Notes under the pieces: model-generated
What the model was told of the DNA's origin: nothing
What the model saw: only the letters and a program-made list of their open reading frames with translations
Database searches by the model: none
Program-made: the position numbers and the translations under genes
Assembly (NCBI RefSeq): GCF_020880975.1
Contig: NZ_JAJIWP010000003.1
Coordinates: forward strand, 558,001-622,000
Origin: Mucilaginibacter sp. UR6-1
Lineage (GTDB): Bacteria > Bacteroidota > Bacteroidia > Sphingobacteriales > Sphingobacteriaceae
Direction of reading: 5' to 3'
DNA length: 64,000 nt
In this document: in pieces, positions 25,326-34,628 of the stretch
Layout: every line of letters starts with the position of its first letter
Numbering within the stretch: the first letter of the stretch is position 1

Positions 25326-25400
25326 TGTCATGCTGAGCTTGTCGAAGCATTCGCCGCTTGGTTAGTCCCTCGCTCGTCCTTCGACAGACTCAGGGTGACA
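25326..25400. repeat. 75-bp interspersed inverted repeat (type Z3)
   Basis: Ends TGTCATGCTGAGCTTGTCGAAG and its imperfect complement CTTCGACAGACTCAGGGTGACA enclose a 30-nt centre. Repeats of this kind are widespread between bacterial genes. Together with a Z1 half (25441-25467) and a Z2 copy it fills the 292-bp gap. Confidence 0.7.
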
Positions 25401-25480
25401 GTGGCTATGCTTTTTTCATTTGCACGTTGCCTGTCCTAAACAGATTGCTTCGTACCTCGCAATGACGTGGTTTTTAATGA

Positions 25481-25564
25481 TGTCATTTCGAAGCGATAGC
25501 GAGAAATCTGTCTGCGTTCGTAATCAAGCGAGAGATTTCTCCTCGTACCTCGTTCGAAATGACA
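25481..25564. repeat. Interspersed inverted repeat type Z2, second copy
   Basis: Same ends (TGTCATTTCGA / TCGAAATGACA) and inner arms as 15706-15788, differing at a handful of positions. It ends 7 bp before the stop codon of the response-regulator gene, so that gene's transcript runs through it. Confidence 0.85.
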
Positions 25565-25570
25565 TGTTAT

Positions 25571-25951
25571 TTAAATACTCGGCTTCGCTATAAGTGCCTC
25601 TATTTTGCCCAGCAGATCATTCATCTCGAATGGTTTGGCCAAAAAATCGTCGGCACCGGCCTGCATGGCCGAGTCCTTAATGTCTTTACTTGCCGATATC
25701 ATGATCACCGGGATGTGTTTCTTGGTATCATCGGCCTTGAGGTTTCTGCATATATCACGCCCATCCTCGCCGCTCATCCATATATCAAGCAGCAGCAGGT
25801 CGGGCAGGTTATCTTTAAGTGAAAGTACTGCCGAGCCCTCAACGGTTGAGGTAACGGCATAGCCTTCAAATTCAAGCAGCATCTCAACGGCATCCACAAT
25901 ACCCGGGTCATCGTCTGCTATCATTATCTTTTTATGTTTAAGGCCTGTCAT
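25571..25951 (-). CDS. Single-domain response regulator (CheY-like receiver)
   Basis: 126 aa consisting of one receiver domain. The acidic pocket is DDD (13-15), the phosphoacceptor D56 lies in LLLLDIWMSGEDG, the conserved Ser in MISAS and the lysine K106 in FLAKPFE. It has no output domain, so it acts by protein contact, probably in a phosphorelay. It lies 33 bp downstream of the large PAS histidine kinase gene on the same strand and is very likely its partner. Confidence 0.92.
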   Translation of the reverse strand: MTGLKHKKIMIADDDPGIVDAVEMLLEFEGYAVTSTVEGSAVLSLKDNLPDLLLLDIWMSGEDGRDICRNLKADDTKKHIPVIMISASKDIKDSAMQAGADDFLAKPFEMNDLLGKIEALIAKPSI

Positions 25952-25984
25952 CTATAATAGGTAAAGTACATTATCAATAATCAG

Positions 25985-28984
25985 TTAATTTTCGGGCTGC
26001 GCAGGCAGGCTAAAGTGAAAGGTTGAACCTTTGCCTTCTACACTGTTTACCCACATTTTGCCGCCTTCGCGTTTTATTATTTCTGAGGAGATGTATAAAC
26101 CGAGCCCCAACCCCGGAAAAGTATGTTGTATGTTACCGCTTACACGGTAAAATTGCTCAAACACCCTGTTTTGTTTATCAGGTGCAATACCAATACCAAA
26201 ATCCTCAACACTTACAGTAATTTCACTGTCGGTACGTTGGGTACGCACAATTATGTCACACTCAGCGGGTGAATACTTAATTGCGTTACTTATCAGGTTA
26301 ACAATTACCTGGCTAAGCCTGTCCCGATCTGCGTATATTTTCCCGGTGTGGGTAAAATTTTCTACAAGTGTGTGCTTAACTGTGGTGTGCTGCAAGTCGT
26401 CCATTACCTCTTTAACCAGGCTGTTAAGGTTAAACCAGGTTTTATTGAATTGCAGCTTGCCTGAATTTATTTTGGTAACATCCAGCAAATCGCCAATAAG
26501 GTTGGTAAGGCGGTTTATCTGGCTGTCCATGCGGGTAACCATTGATGCCTTGGTATGTTCGCCCTCTTTGGTAAGCATGGCCCCAAGCACCTGTGCGTAA
26601 GCCTTTATGCTGGTAACGGGCGTTTTAAGCTCATGGCTGGCAATGCCTAAAAAGTCGTCCTTTTGGCGTTGCAGCAGTTTATGCTGATCAATATCGGTAT
26701 TGGTGCCAAACCATTTTATTATTTGCCCATCGCTGTAAAACGGTAATGCCCTTGAAAGATGCCATTTATAATCACCCCTGGCATCACGCAGCCTGAACTC
26801 TACCTGGAAAGGTTCGCCGGTATTGAGCGCGGTTTGCCAGGTATCAAGCGTATTTTGTAAATCATCAGTATGTACCAGGTTTTGCCATCGCGAGCCGCTA
26901 ATACTCTCAGCCGCCGCACCAAAATAATCAACCATCCGGCGGTTCACATAATCAACGTCGCCGGTAAGGTTAGCCGTCCATAGCTGCACGGGCATAAAAT
27001 CAGTAACAAAGGCAAATTGGTTTATTTGCTCGTTAAGTTCGCCGTTGGTTTGCTGTAATTTTTGGTCAATAAGCGTTTTCTCGGTAATATCAGTACATGA
27101 GCCTATGTAGCCTGCAAAGCTACCGTCGGCATAATATTGCGGGTTGCCTTTGGCCACGCACCACAGTATTACGCCATCCTTACGTATCAGCCTGAAATTT
27201 GATACATAAGGCACCCTTTTTTCGCGGGCACCAGCAAAATCACGTTCGGCAGCCAAACGGTCATCCTCAACAATAGCGTTTATCCAGCCGCCGCCCAATA
27301 CCTGCTCATAGGTTTGGCCGGTCCAGTCCAGCCAGGTTTGGTTGGCATAGCTAACATTGCCATCCTGGTCGGCCATCCACAATGCCGTTGGCGATGCGGA
27401 TGTTATGTTGTATAAAAGGTGCTGGCTCTCCTGTAATGCTTGCTTATCGGCCAGTTCCTGCCTCAGGTCGCGCGCTATACTGGCACGGCCTGCAGGTTCG
27501 CCGGTTATGGGGTCATACACCAATATGGTTCTGCCCTCAACAGGTATAGGCTCGCCGGTTTTAAAATGTTTATAAACAACCGTGCCTGCCCATATGCCTT
27601 TTTCGGCCATGCTTTGGCGGTGTTCGGCCATTATCTTTTCCAGCTCGCCGGGCATTACATAATCAGTATTAGGGCGCTGTGCATCCTCAATGCTGTCAAG
27701 GCCTATCATTTGGCGGCCATAGGTATTTACATAGGTAACAAAACCATCAAGGTTTGAGAGAGCTACAAAAACGCTGCTGTTATCAACCAGGGCCAGTAGT
27801 TTATCCTTCTCGCTGTTGGCCAGTATTTCGGGGCGCATATCTCGGCTTACCGCCGCCAACCCGGTGGTTTTACCCGTCATAGGGTCATCAATGCGCAGCG
27901 CGTTTATATGTACCGGTATGGGCAAGCCGTTATCAACGTTGCGGTAACGCATATTGCCACTCCATTTGCCTTTTTTTAGCAATACCGGCAACACCTCATT
28001 TTGCAGGCGCTCAACATCCTCCGGCATAAAAATATCCGTGCCGGGCATTCCCTCGGTTGTTTGCAAGCCCAATGCATGCTGGCCGGCTTTATTTATATAA
28101 GTAAGTTTATTATTAAGGTCGGCAACGTAAATAATATCATCACTGCTTTCAACCAGTGCCGATAGTTCGCGCTGCTGCCGGTTATCTTCAACCTCGCGGG
28201 TAATATCCCTCGCGGTACCGGCAAAGCGGTAAGCAATGCCATCATTATTAAAATAAGCCTGCCCTTTGCATTGCAGCCATCGTAATCTTTTATCGGTAGC
28301 GCCAATGGTACGAAACTCACAAAAGTATTTGCCCTCAGCGCCCGAATTTACATCAAGCGCGTGTTGTACTGTACGGTTAACACGGCCTGCGTCATCAGGA
28401 TGAATATTGTTAAGTACCTCGTTATAGGTTGTTACATCATCCGGCGGAAAGCCATAAAGCTCTTTACAGCGTTCGTCCCATGTAATAATGTTATTAAGCG
28501 GATCAAGGTCCCAGGTGCCCAGTTCACCGGCATATAGGGCAAAGCGCGTGCTTTGCTCACTTTCGTTAAGCTTTTTACGGGTTAGTACCAGTTCGGTAAC
28601 GTCGGTAGCGGTATTAAGTATGCCCCAAACGCGGCCGTCGGTGTTTTTTAGCGGTTTATAGGTAAAGGTAAAATAAAAGCTTTGCAGGCGTCCATCTACA
28701 ACAAGGTCAACACGGTCTTCAGCGGCTTCATAAGCTATGCCGGTGTTAAATACATTGCTCAGCAGATCATGAAAGGGTTGCCCTTCCAGTTCGGGCAGGG
28801 CCTCATGCAATGTTTTGCCTATTACATTGCTGCTTTTTCCCCAAACCTTCAGCATAGCATCATTAACAAGCCTTACAAGCATCTCGGGGCCAACATACAG
28901 ACCAACTGCCGTAGGCGACTCCTCAATGAGGGTGCGAAAAATATCGTCGTTAAAACTGGCGTCAGGTGTGGAGGTCCCGGTCAT
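25985..28984 (-). CDS. Multi-PAS sensor histidine kinase
   Basis: 999 aa without membrane segments, so a cytosolic sensor. About six PAS/PAC modules in series fill residues 10-770 (for example RLVNDAMLKVWGK, SYANQTWLDWTGQ, DYVNRRMVDYFGA). The kinase core follows: phosphoacceptor H784 in GIASHELKTPV, N-box NLISNAIKYS (about 896), G1 VEDFGIGIAP and G2 FPGLGLGLYIS. It autophosphorylates and hands phosphate to a receiver, most plausibly the co-transcribed single-domain regulator. What the PAS domains bind is not visible. A second kinase with a GAF sensor is encoded divergently 233 bp away. Confidence 0.92.
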   Translation of the reverse strand: MTGTSTPDASFNDDIFRTLIEESPTAVGLYVGPEMLVRLVNDAMLKVWGKSSNVIGKTLHEALPELEGQPFHDLLSNVFNTGIAYEAAEDRVDLVVDGRLQSFYFTFTYKPLKNTDGRVWGILNTATDVTELVLTRKKLNESEQSTRFALYAGELGTWDLDPLNNIITWDERCKELYGFPPDDVTTYNEVLNNIHPDDAGRVNRTVQHALDVNSGAEGKYFCEFRTIGATDKRLRWLQCKGQAYFNNDGIAYRFAGTARDITREVEDNRQQRELSALVESSDDIIYVADLNNKLTYINKAGQHALGLQTTEGMPGTDIFMPEDVERLQNEVLPVLLKKGKWSGNMRYRNVDNGLPIPVHINALRIDDPMTGKTTGLAAVSRDMRPEILANSEKDKLLALVDNSSVFVALSNLDGFVTYVNTYGRQMIGLDSIEDAQRPNTDYVMPGELEKIMAEHRQSMAEKGIWAGTVVYKHFKTGEPIPVEGRTILVYDPITGEPAGRASIARDLRQELADKQALQESQHLLYNITSASPTALWMADQDGNVSYANQTWLDWTGQTYEQVLGGGWINAIVEDDRLAAERDFAGAREKRVPYVSNFRLIRKDGVILWCVAKGNPQYYADGSFAGYIGSCTDITEKTLIDQKLQQTNGELNEQINQFAFVTDFMPVQLWTANLTGDVDYVNRRMVDYFGAAAESISGSRWQNLVHTDDLQNTLDTWQTALNTGEPFQVEFRLRDARGDYKWHLSRALPFYSDGQIIKWFGTNTDIDQHKLLQRQKDDFLGIASHELKTPVTSIKAYAQVLGAMLTKEGEHTKASMVTRMDSQINRLTNLIGDLLDVTKINSGKLQFNKTWFNLNSLVKEVMDDLQHTTVKHTLVENFTHTGKIYADRDRLSQVIVNLISNAIKYSPAECDIIVRTQRTDSEITVSVEDFGIGIAPDKQNRVFEQFYRVSGNIQHTFPGLGLGLYISSEIIKREGGKMWVNSVEGKGSTFHFSLPAQPEN

Positions 28985-29217
28985 TATTTTAATAAAAGCT
29001 TGTAAATATATACCATAATCTATATTTTAATTGACTATATATAATCACTTGGATTGTACATTTGTTTTAATGAATTTTTAATTAACGATATGTTAAAATA
29101 TTGCCTATAAACTAATTGGCATGTGCTTGTAAATTAAAGTTAAACAGATCAAAAAGTAACCAATTAACACCAGTATACGTATAACATTCACCCTGTAATT
29201 TAATAGTTTTAGTAAAC

Positions 29218-30393
29218 ATGAATACCGCGCAACTGCCAGCTAATGAGCTATCAAGACTTGAGGCATTATACAAAACCGAATTGCTTGATACACCGCAGGA
29301 ACAGGAGTTTGATGATATTGTAAGGCTGGCATCTGACCTGTGTAACATGCCTATATCACTCATAAGTTTGGTTGATGCCAACCGGCAGTGGTTTAAGGCG
29401 CGTGTGGGGCTTGATGCCACCGAAACCAGCCGTGATATATCATTTTGCAGCCACGCCATTTTGCAGGACAATATATTTGAGATACCTGATGCCCGGCAGG
29501 ACGACAGGTTTTTCGATAATCCGCTGGTAACACACGATCCATCAATCCGTTACTATGCCGGTGTGCCTTTGGTTACCAGTACAGGCAGCCGCCTGGGTAC
29601 CCTTTGCGTTATTGACCGTGTACCCCGCCATTTAAACGAGCGGCAGCGTTTTGCGCTAAAGGTATTGGCTGATAACGTGATAAAAGTGGCCGAACTGCGC
29701 ATCAAGAACAAGCATCTTAATTATTTAACACAAACCCAAAAACGCATTATATCTATACTGGCGCATGATGTGCGCAACCCGCTGGCATCGTTAAAATCAG
29801 TCATCGAGTTTCGTAATAACGATTTGCTGGATGAGGCTGAAACATCAAGCATGATGGGCTCCATCAGTTTGCAGTTAGACAGCACGATAGATATGATAGA
29901 AAACGTGGTGAACTGGGGCGAGATGCAGCTTAAATTTGATAAGTTCAATTATGATAACATCGATCTGAGCGACCTGGTGCAGCGCATTGTGGGTTCGCAG
30001 GTATTAAATAACCGCGACAAGGGCAATACCCTGGTTAATGCCGTTGACAAGGAGTTTATAGTAAATACCGACAAGCGTGTGCTTGAGTTTATTTTACGTA
30101 ACCTGATGAGTAATGCCAATAAATTTACCGAGAACGGCACCATTACCATAAGTGCTGTAAGAGATGGCAAGCAAACCGAAATTAAAGTGACAGATACGGG
30201 TGTAGGTATGTTAGAGGGCAAGGCCGAGCAATTATTTAACGGTACCGAGAACGGCACCACGCAGGGTACACAAAACGAAAAGGGCAACGGCTTGGGCTTG
30301 CTGCTGGTAAAAGAATTTGTTGACCGCATGAACGGCAGCATATCAGCACACAGTAAACAAGGCGAGGGTGCCTGCTTTAAAATAGTACTATAA
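29218..30393 (+). CDS. GAF-domain sensor histidine kinase
   Basis: 391 aa, no membrane segments. Residues about 20-160 are a GAF domain of the type that begins ELLDTPQEQEFDDIVRLAS and contains ISFCSHAIL, common in soluble kinases. The phosphoacceptor is H183 in LAHDVRNPLASL (HD instead of the usual HE), followed by N-box NLMSNANKF, G1 VTDTGVGM and G2 KGNGLGLLLVKEF. It is divergent from the PAS kinase/receiver operon and may use the same receiver. Its 3' end meets the convergent PspC gene with a gap of 5 bp and no visible terminator. Confidence 0.9.
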   Translation: MNTAQLPANELSRLEALYKTELLDTPQEQEFDDIVRLASDLCNMPISLISLVDANRQWFKARVGLDATETSRDISFCSHAILQDNIFEIPDARQDDRFFDNPLVTHDPSIRYYAGVPLVTSTGSRLGTLCVIDRVPRHLNERQRFALKVLADNVIKVAELRIKNKHLNYLTQTQKRIISILAHDVRNPLASLKSVIEFRNNDLLDEAETSSMMGSISLQLDSTIDMIENVVNWGEMQLKFDKFNYDNIDLSDLVQRIVGSQVLNNRDKGNTLVNAVDKEFIVNTDKRVLEFILRNLMSNANKFTENGTITISAVRDGKQTEIKVTDTGVGMLEGKAEQLFNGTENGTTQGTQNEKGNGLGLLLVKEFVDRMNGSISAHSKQGEGACFKIVL

Positions 30394-30398
30394 ACGGC

Positions 30399-30620
30399 TT
30401 ACAGATCGGTAAGGCGGGTGCGGGTACGCTTAACGTAGTTGCGGATATCAAGCACAATACCGGCAAAAAAGTAAAATATAAGCGGGAAACCTACGGCCAA
30501 AAACGAGGAGTAGATAAAGAAAAGACGAATTTTGGCGATAGATACATTGAAGCGGCCCCCAAGGTAGGTACATACCCCAAAAGAGTAACGCTCAAAAAAG
30601 GTGATTATCCTCTGCAACAT
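30399..30620 (-). CDS. PspC-domain membrane protein
   Basis: 73 aa. The PspC core is present: SFGVCTYLGGRFNVSIAKIRLFFIYSSFL, then a hydrophobic helix (FPLIFYFFAGIVLDI) and a basic tail. Members are small inner-membrane proteins related to the phage-shock response regulator PspC; isolated Bacteroidota copies have unknown roles. The start lies 1 bp after the DUF2851 stop codon on the same strand, so the two are co-transcribed. Confidence 0.85.
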   Translation of the reverse strand: MLQRIITFFERYSFGVCTYLGGRFNVSIAKIRLFFIYSSFLAVGFPLIFYFFAGIVLDIRNYVKRTRTRLTDL

Positions 30621-30621
30621 A

Positions 30622-31908
30622 TCAGTTCAGCTTTAGTATTTTATTTCCAACGGAGCAATCAAGGCATTTCTTATAATCGCAGTAATTATTTTTTAACTCG
30701 AGCAATGCCTGGCTTTCAAAAGCCGTTTTTATTTTCAATCCCAAGTTAACAAAATCCGCGGTAATGTTGTTTGTTTCGGCAGGTAAACTTTCTAACAACT
30801 TTAATGCGCGGTTTATGTGGTACTGCTGCTTATGCTGTTTGCCGTAGGTAAATAAAAACAACGCTACCGTATTCAATAGCAAAATATTAGCTGATGCCCG
30901 CCCCAGGTTTTTGGGCGATGGCTTGCTTTCGGCATCAAAGCGGTAATGGTTTTCCCAATAGGGGTGTATGCTGATACTGTCAAACAATCCGCGCAAAATT
31001 TCAACTTCGCTTATCTCCAGTATTTTGCTCAGCAAATGGTTTGATTGCATAATGAGCCCTGCAAACTGCGCCAGCCTGATGGTCGGGAAGTTTTGCGGCC
31101 GCATACGCATGAATTTCCATAAATGGTTATCAATGGGTTTAAGGCCGTGTTTATGTTTGAGGTATTGGTATTCGGTTTTTAGTTTCTGCGGATAATCGTC
31201 GGTTACATCGCCATCCAAAAAGCCCGCCTGCCCGAATACCAGCGCCTCAATTTGCAGCGGATTGTTTTTGTGCTTGGCCAGCGTGATCTGCGGCAGCGAG
31301 CGGGCCAGCAACTCAAAGGGCAGCGCATTGGTTTTAAAACCGAAGTTGGCCGCCAAAAACTGGTAAAAAGTTTCTTCCCAATCTCCGCGATTGGTTTCAA
31401 GGGTATTCAAAACCGCTTCCGAGCGTTTTTCGAGCCGCTCCACCAATATACGCGACAGCCAATTGCTCATAGTAAGGCTATCTACAACCGTAATGTTAGC
31501 CTCGCAGGGGATGAACTGCCGCTCGCCAAAAATGAGCCTGTGGTAGCGGTTATACAGGTCGGGCGAAATGCGGTTATGCAGTTCAAGTGTGGGCAGCCGG
31601 CGGCCATTGGGCAGGGTAACCGGGGCATCATCACGGTAAACCACGTGCAGTATTACGTTATCATAAGCCTTATCGTTAGTGTGGCCGTGGCGCTGCCAGT
31701 CGGCCGAGGATAGGTGCAGCTCCACATTGCCTGCCCAGGTAGTTTCGCCAATGCGCAGGCGTGCATTATGAAAATCGGGTCCGGCATGTTTGTTATGCAT
31801 GCCTGCCGAATAAATTTCTATCTCATCACCCTCAACGGTTTTAAGCTCGGCACGGTCAAACAGCCTGAACTTCCATACATAGTGCAAAAAATCCTCGGTG
31901 ATAAGCAT
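30622..31908 (-). CDS. DUF2851 family protein
   Basis: 428 aa, soluble. It starts with DFLHYVWKFRLFDRAELKT and has AGMHNKHAGPDFHNARLRIGETTWAGNVELH, the conserved opening of DUF2851, a family almost confined to Bacteroidota. An Asp/Asn/Glu-rich pattern (PDF...W.GNVE) resembles a nuclease-like metal site, but no activity is established. The C-terminal CDYKKCLDCSVGNKIL has three cysteines. Full length. The PspC gene follows immediately. Confidence 0.85.
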   Translation of the reverse strand: MLITEDFLHYVWKFRLFDRAELKTVEGDEIEIYSAGMHNKHAGPDFHNARLRIGETTWAGNVELHLSSADWQRHGHTNDKAYDNVILHVVYRDDAPVTLPNGRRLPTLELHNRISPDLYNRYHRLIFGERQFIPCEANITVVDSLTMSNWLSRILVERLEKRSEAVLNTLETNRGDWEETFYQFLAANFGFKTNALPFELLARSLPQITLAKHKNNPLQIEALVFGQAGFLDGDVTDDYPQKLKTEYQYLKHKHGLKPIDNHLWKFMRMRPQNFPTIRLAQFAGLIMQSNHLLSKILEISEVEILRGLFDSISIHPYWENHYRFDAESKPSPKNLGRASANILLLNTVALFLFTYGKQHKQQYHINRALKLLESLPAETNNITADFVNLGLKIKTAFESQALLELKNNYCDYKKCLDCSVGNKILKLN

Positions 31909-31958
31909 GCTGCAAAATAATGGTTTTGGTTGAGATTTTGAATAGCGGCTTTATTCCG

Positions 31959-32084
31959 ACTCACCCTGTCATCGCTAACGCTCGACATCCCTCTCTTCGC
32001 AAGCGAAAAGAGGGAAGAAGTAATAACCCTCTTTTCGCCAAAGGCGAAGAGAGGGTGGTCAAACGAAGTGAAGACCGGGTGAGT
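31959..32084. repeat. 126-bp inverted-repeat element of nested hairpins
   Basis: Terminal inverted repeats ACTCACCCTGTC (31959-31970) and GACCGGGTGAGT (32073-32084), one mismatch in 12. Inside are two further hairpins: CCCTCTCTTCGC with its complement ending AAGAGGG, and CCCTCTTTTCGCC / GGCGAAGAGAGGG. It looks like a small non-autonomous repeat of the MITE type; no transposase is present. Confidence 0.65.
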
Positions 32085-32087
32085 TTT

Positions 32088-32150
32088 CACCTTTCACCTT
32101 TCACCTTTCGCCTTTCGCCTTTCACCTTTCACCTTTCGCCTTTCACCTTT
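32088..32150. repeat. Heptanucleotide tandem repeat, nine units
   Basis: Nine uninterrupted copies of C(A/G)CCTTT, in the order A A A G G A A G A at the variable position. The tract is pure pyrimidine apart from that position. It ends 25 bp before the ATG of the MFS gene and just upstream of a -7-like TACTTTTA (32164-32171). Confidence 0.9.
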
Positions 32151-32175
32151 CCTCCCAAAAAGCTACTTTTAACCC

Positions 32176-33489
32176 ATGAACCAAACAGCAACCGCACCTA
32201 CCACCGCCGAACGTCTTAAATCAATCATTGGCGGCTCTATGGGTAATTTGGTGGAGTGGTACGATTGGTATGCCTATTCGTCATTTTCGCTGTATTTTTC
32301 TGATTCCTTTTTTAAGGATACTGATCCTACCGTGCGGCTGCTGAATACGGCAGGTATATTCGCTATCGGTTTTTTAATGCGGCCTATAGGCGGCTGGCTG
32401 ATGGGTATGTTTGCCGATAAAAAGGGGCGTAAAACGGCACTCACCTTTTCGGTATTGCTGATGAGTTTGGGTTCGCTTATCATCGCCATCATTCCGTCAT
32501 ACGATAGTATAGGCGTTTTCGCGCCGCTGTTGCTGTTGCTGGCCCGTATGCTGCAAGGCATCAGCGTAGGCGGCGAATACGGCACCAGCGCTACCTACCT
32601 CAGCGAAATGGCCGACAAAAAGCACCGTGGTTTTTACTCCAGCTTTCAATACGTTACATTAATAATGGGGCAGTTGCTGGCCATGGGCGTACTGGTACTG
32701 CTGCAAAGGGTATTTTTGTCCGAAGATCAGCTACATGCCTGGGGCTGGCGCATTCCGTTTGTAGTGGGCGCCATGCTGGCCATTATTACCATGTACCTGC
32801 GCCGCAGTTTAAAGGAATCATCATCATACCAAAACCAGAAAAACAGCGCCAACCCGTTAAAGGGTACACTACGGGCATTGGCACAACACCCAAGGGCGGT
32901 ACTTACCGTAGTAGGGTTAACGCTTGGTGGTACCGTGGCCTTTTATACGTTTACCACCTACATGCAAAAATTTTTGGTTGATACCAGCAAGTTCAGCAAG
33001 CCGGAGGCATCGTTAATATCAACCCTCTCGCTGGTGTTTTTTATGCTGCTGCAACCCTTATTCGGTTTATTGAGCGATAGGATAGGGCGCAAACCTTTGC
33101 TGGTTGCCTTTGGCATATTGGGTACACTGGTAACCATACCTGTGCTTAACGCATTGAGTAATACACACGAAGCTATGCCGGCCTTTATGCTGATTATGCT
33201 GGCACTGGTGGTAGTAAGCTGCTATACCTCTATCAATGCCGTGGTTAAGGCCGAGCTTTTCCCGGCTAATGTGCGTGCTTTGGGGGTGGGCTTTCCGTAT
33301 GCTATAGCGGTATCATTATTTGGCGGCACGGCGGAGTATATCGCCCTGTACCTAAAAAGTCAGGGTCATCCCGAATGGTTCTTCTACTATGTTACGGTGT
33401 GTATATTTATATCATTGCTTATATATGGTACCATGAGCGATACCCGCAAGTCATCAAAAATTGAGGACGAATATACCGGCGAGGTATAG
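32176..33489 (+). CDS. MFS transporter of the metabolite:H+ symporter (KgtP/ProP) family
   Basis: 437 aa with twelve predicted membrane helices. The opening IIGGSMGNLVEWYDWYAYSSF is the family's signature, followed by the loop motif GMFADKKGRKTAL, the second signature LLLARMLQGISVGGEYGTS and the second-half loop LFGLLSDRIGRKPLL. Members import dicarboxylates (alpha-ketoglutarate), citrate, proline or betaine with protons. The substrate is not deducible. Its upstream region holds the heptamer tandem repeat, so expression could vary with repeat number. Confidence 0.88.
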   Translation: MNQTATAPTTAERLKSIIGGSMGNLVEWYDWYAYSSFSLYFSDSFFKDTDPTVRLLNTAGIFAIGFLMRPIGGWLMGMFADKKGRKTALTFSVLLMSLGSLIIAIIPSYDSIGVFAPLLLLLARMLQGISVGGEYGTSATYLSEMADKKHRGFYSSFQYVTLIMGQLLAMGVLVLLQRVFLSEDQLHAWGWRIPFVVGAMLAIITMYLRRSLKESSSYQNQKNSANPLKGTLRALAQHPRAVLTVVGLTLGGTVAFYTFTTYMQKFLVDTSKFSKPEASLISTLSLVFFMLLQPLFGLLSDRIGRKPLLVAFGILGTLVTIPVLNALSNTHEAMPAFMLIMLALVVVSCYTSINAVVKAELFPANVRALGVGFPYAIAVSLFGGTAEYIALYLKSQGHPEWFFYYVTVCIFISLLIYGTMSDTRKSSKIEDEYTGEV

Positions 33490-33522
33490 CTTTTCAAAAA
33501 ATCAATAATCAGCAAAAAAGCT

Positions 33523-33530
33523 TATTTTTG
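33523..33530 (+). promoter_or_regulatory. -7 box of the ArgE-like gene promoter
   Basis: TATTTTTG matches TAnnTTTG, 32 nt before the ATG at 33563, in the short gap after the MFS gene. Confidence 0.5.
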
Positions 33531-33562
33531 CGCCTTACCAAACGGGAACTACCCGGTTTTAT

Positions 33563-34627
33563 ATGACCGATAAACAGCACCTTTTTCAGCAGGCGGTGCA
33601 GTTGCTGCAGCAACTGATCGCGACACCCTCATTCAGTAAAGAGGAAGACCGTACTGCCGACCTTATAGAACAATTCTTAAAGCAGCATGGCATCGAGGTT
33701 CATCGTAAGCTTAACAACCTTTGGGCATGGAATAAACATTTCGATCCGGCTAAGCCAACCATCCTGCTTAATTCGCACCATGATACGGTTAAACCTAATT
33801 CAGGCTACACCCGCGACCCTTTCGATGCTAAGATAGAGGACGGTAAACTGTACGGTTTAGGTAGTAATGATGCCGGTGGTTGCCTGGTATCGCTTATAGC
33901 TGTGTTCATGTATTTTTATGAGCAGGAGGGTTTGAAATATAACTTCTGTTTGGCTACTACTGCCGAAGAAGAAATATCCGGCGTTAATGGTCTGGAACTG
34001 ATCATCCCCGACCTGGGTAAGCTTGATTTCGGCATAGTAGGCGAACCAACCCTGATGCACCTGGCCATTGCCGAAAAGGGCCTGATGGTGTTGGACTGTA
34101 CCAGCCACGGTAAAGCGGGCCACGCCGCCCGTGAGGAAGGCGATAACGCCATTTACAAAGCGCTTACGGATATTGAATGGTTCCGCAACTACAGGTTCCC
34201 GAAGGAATCAGAAGTGTTTGGGCCGGTAAAAATGTCGGTAACTATTATCAATGCCGGTTCGCAGCATAACGTGGTGCCTGCAAGCTGCACCTTTACGGTA
34301 GATGTGCGCGTTACTGATGCTTATCGTAACGAGGAAGTGCTGGAGATCATCCGTGAGCATGTAAACTGCGAGGTTAAGCCGCGTTCTATTCGCTTAAAAC
34401 CATCATCAATTGATAAAGCCCACCCGATAGTGCAGGCCGGTATTGCTTTGGGCAGAGATACCTATGGTTCGCCAACCACGTCAGACCAATCATTGCTGGA
34501 TATTCCATCCCTGAAAATTGGTCCCGGCGATTCGGCACGTTCACATACGGCTGATGAATTTATTTATGTGAATGAGATAGAGCAGGGTATAGGTATATAT
34601 ATTGATATGCTGGAACAAATTTGCTGA
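33563..34627 (+). CDS. argE: M20-family deacylase, ArgE/acetylornithine deacetylase type
   Basis: 354 aa. Zinc ligands and catalytic residues of M20 hydrolases are in place: LLNSHHDTVKP (H72/H73, D75), LGSNDAGG (D103), TTAEEEISG (E135/E136), FGIVGEPT and the late GPGDSARSHTADEF. The middle lid domain has the GKAGHAAR histidine. In Bacteroidota the closest role is removal of the N-acetyl or N-succinyl group from ornithine in arginine synthesis, consistent with argH in the same window, but other acyl-amino acids remain possible. Cytosolic. A GNAT gene follows after 1 bp. Confidence 0.82.
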   Translation: MTDKQHLFQQAVQLLQQLIATPSFSKEEDRTADLIEQFLKQHGIEVHRKLNNLWAWNKHFDPAKPTILLNSHHDTVKPNSGYTRDPFDAKIEDGKLYGLGSNDAGGCLVSLIAVFMYFYEQEGLKYNFCLATTAEEEISGVNGLELIIPDLGKLDFGIVGEPTLMHLAIAEKGLMVLDCTSHGKAGHAAREEGDNAIYKALTDIEWFRNYRFPKESEVFGPVKMSVTIINAGSQHNVVPASCTFTVDVRVTDAYRNEEVLEIIREHVNCEVKPRSIRLKPSSIDKAHPIVQAGIALGRDTYGSPTTSDQSLLDIPSLKIGPGDSARSHTADEFIYVNEIEQGIGIYIDMLEQIC

Positions 34628-34628
34628 T

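Noticed and set aside
32088..32150. CRISPR or minisatellite coding repeat
   Set aside because: Seven-base head-to-tail units without spacers in a non-coding gap; a simple tandem repeat explains it.
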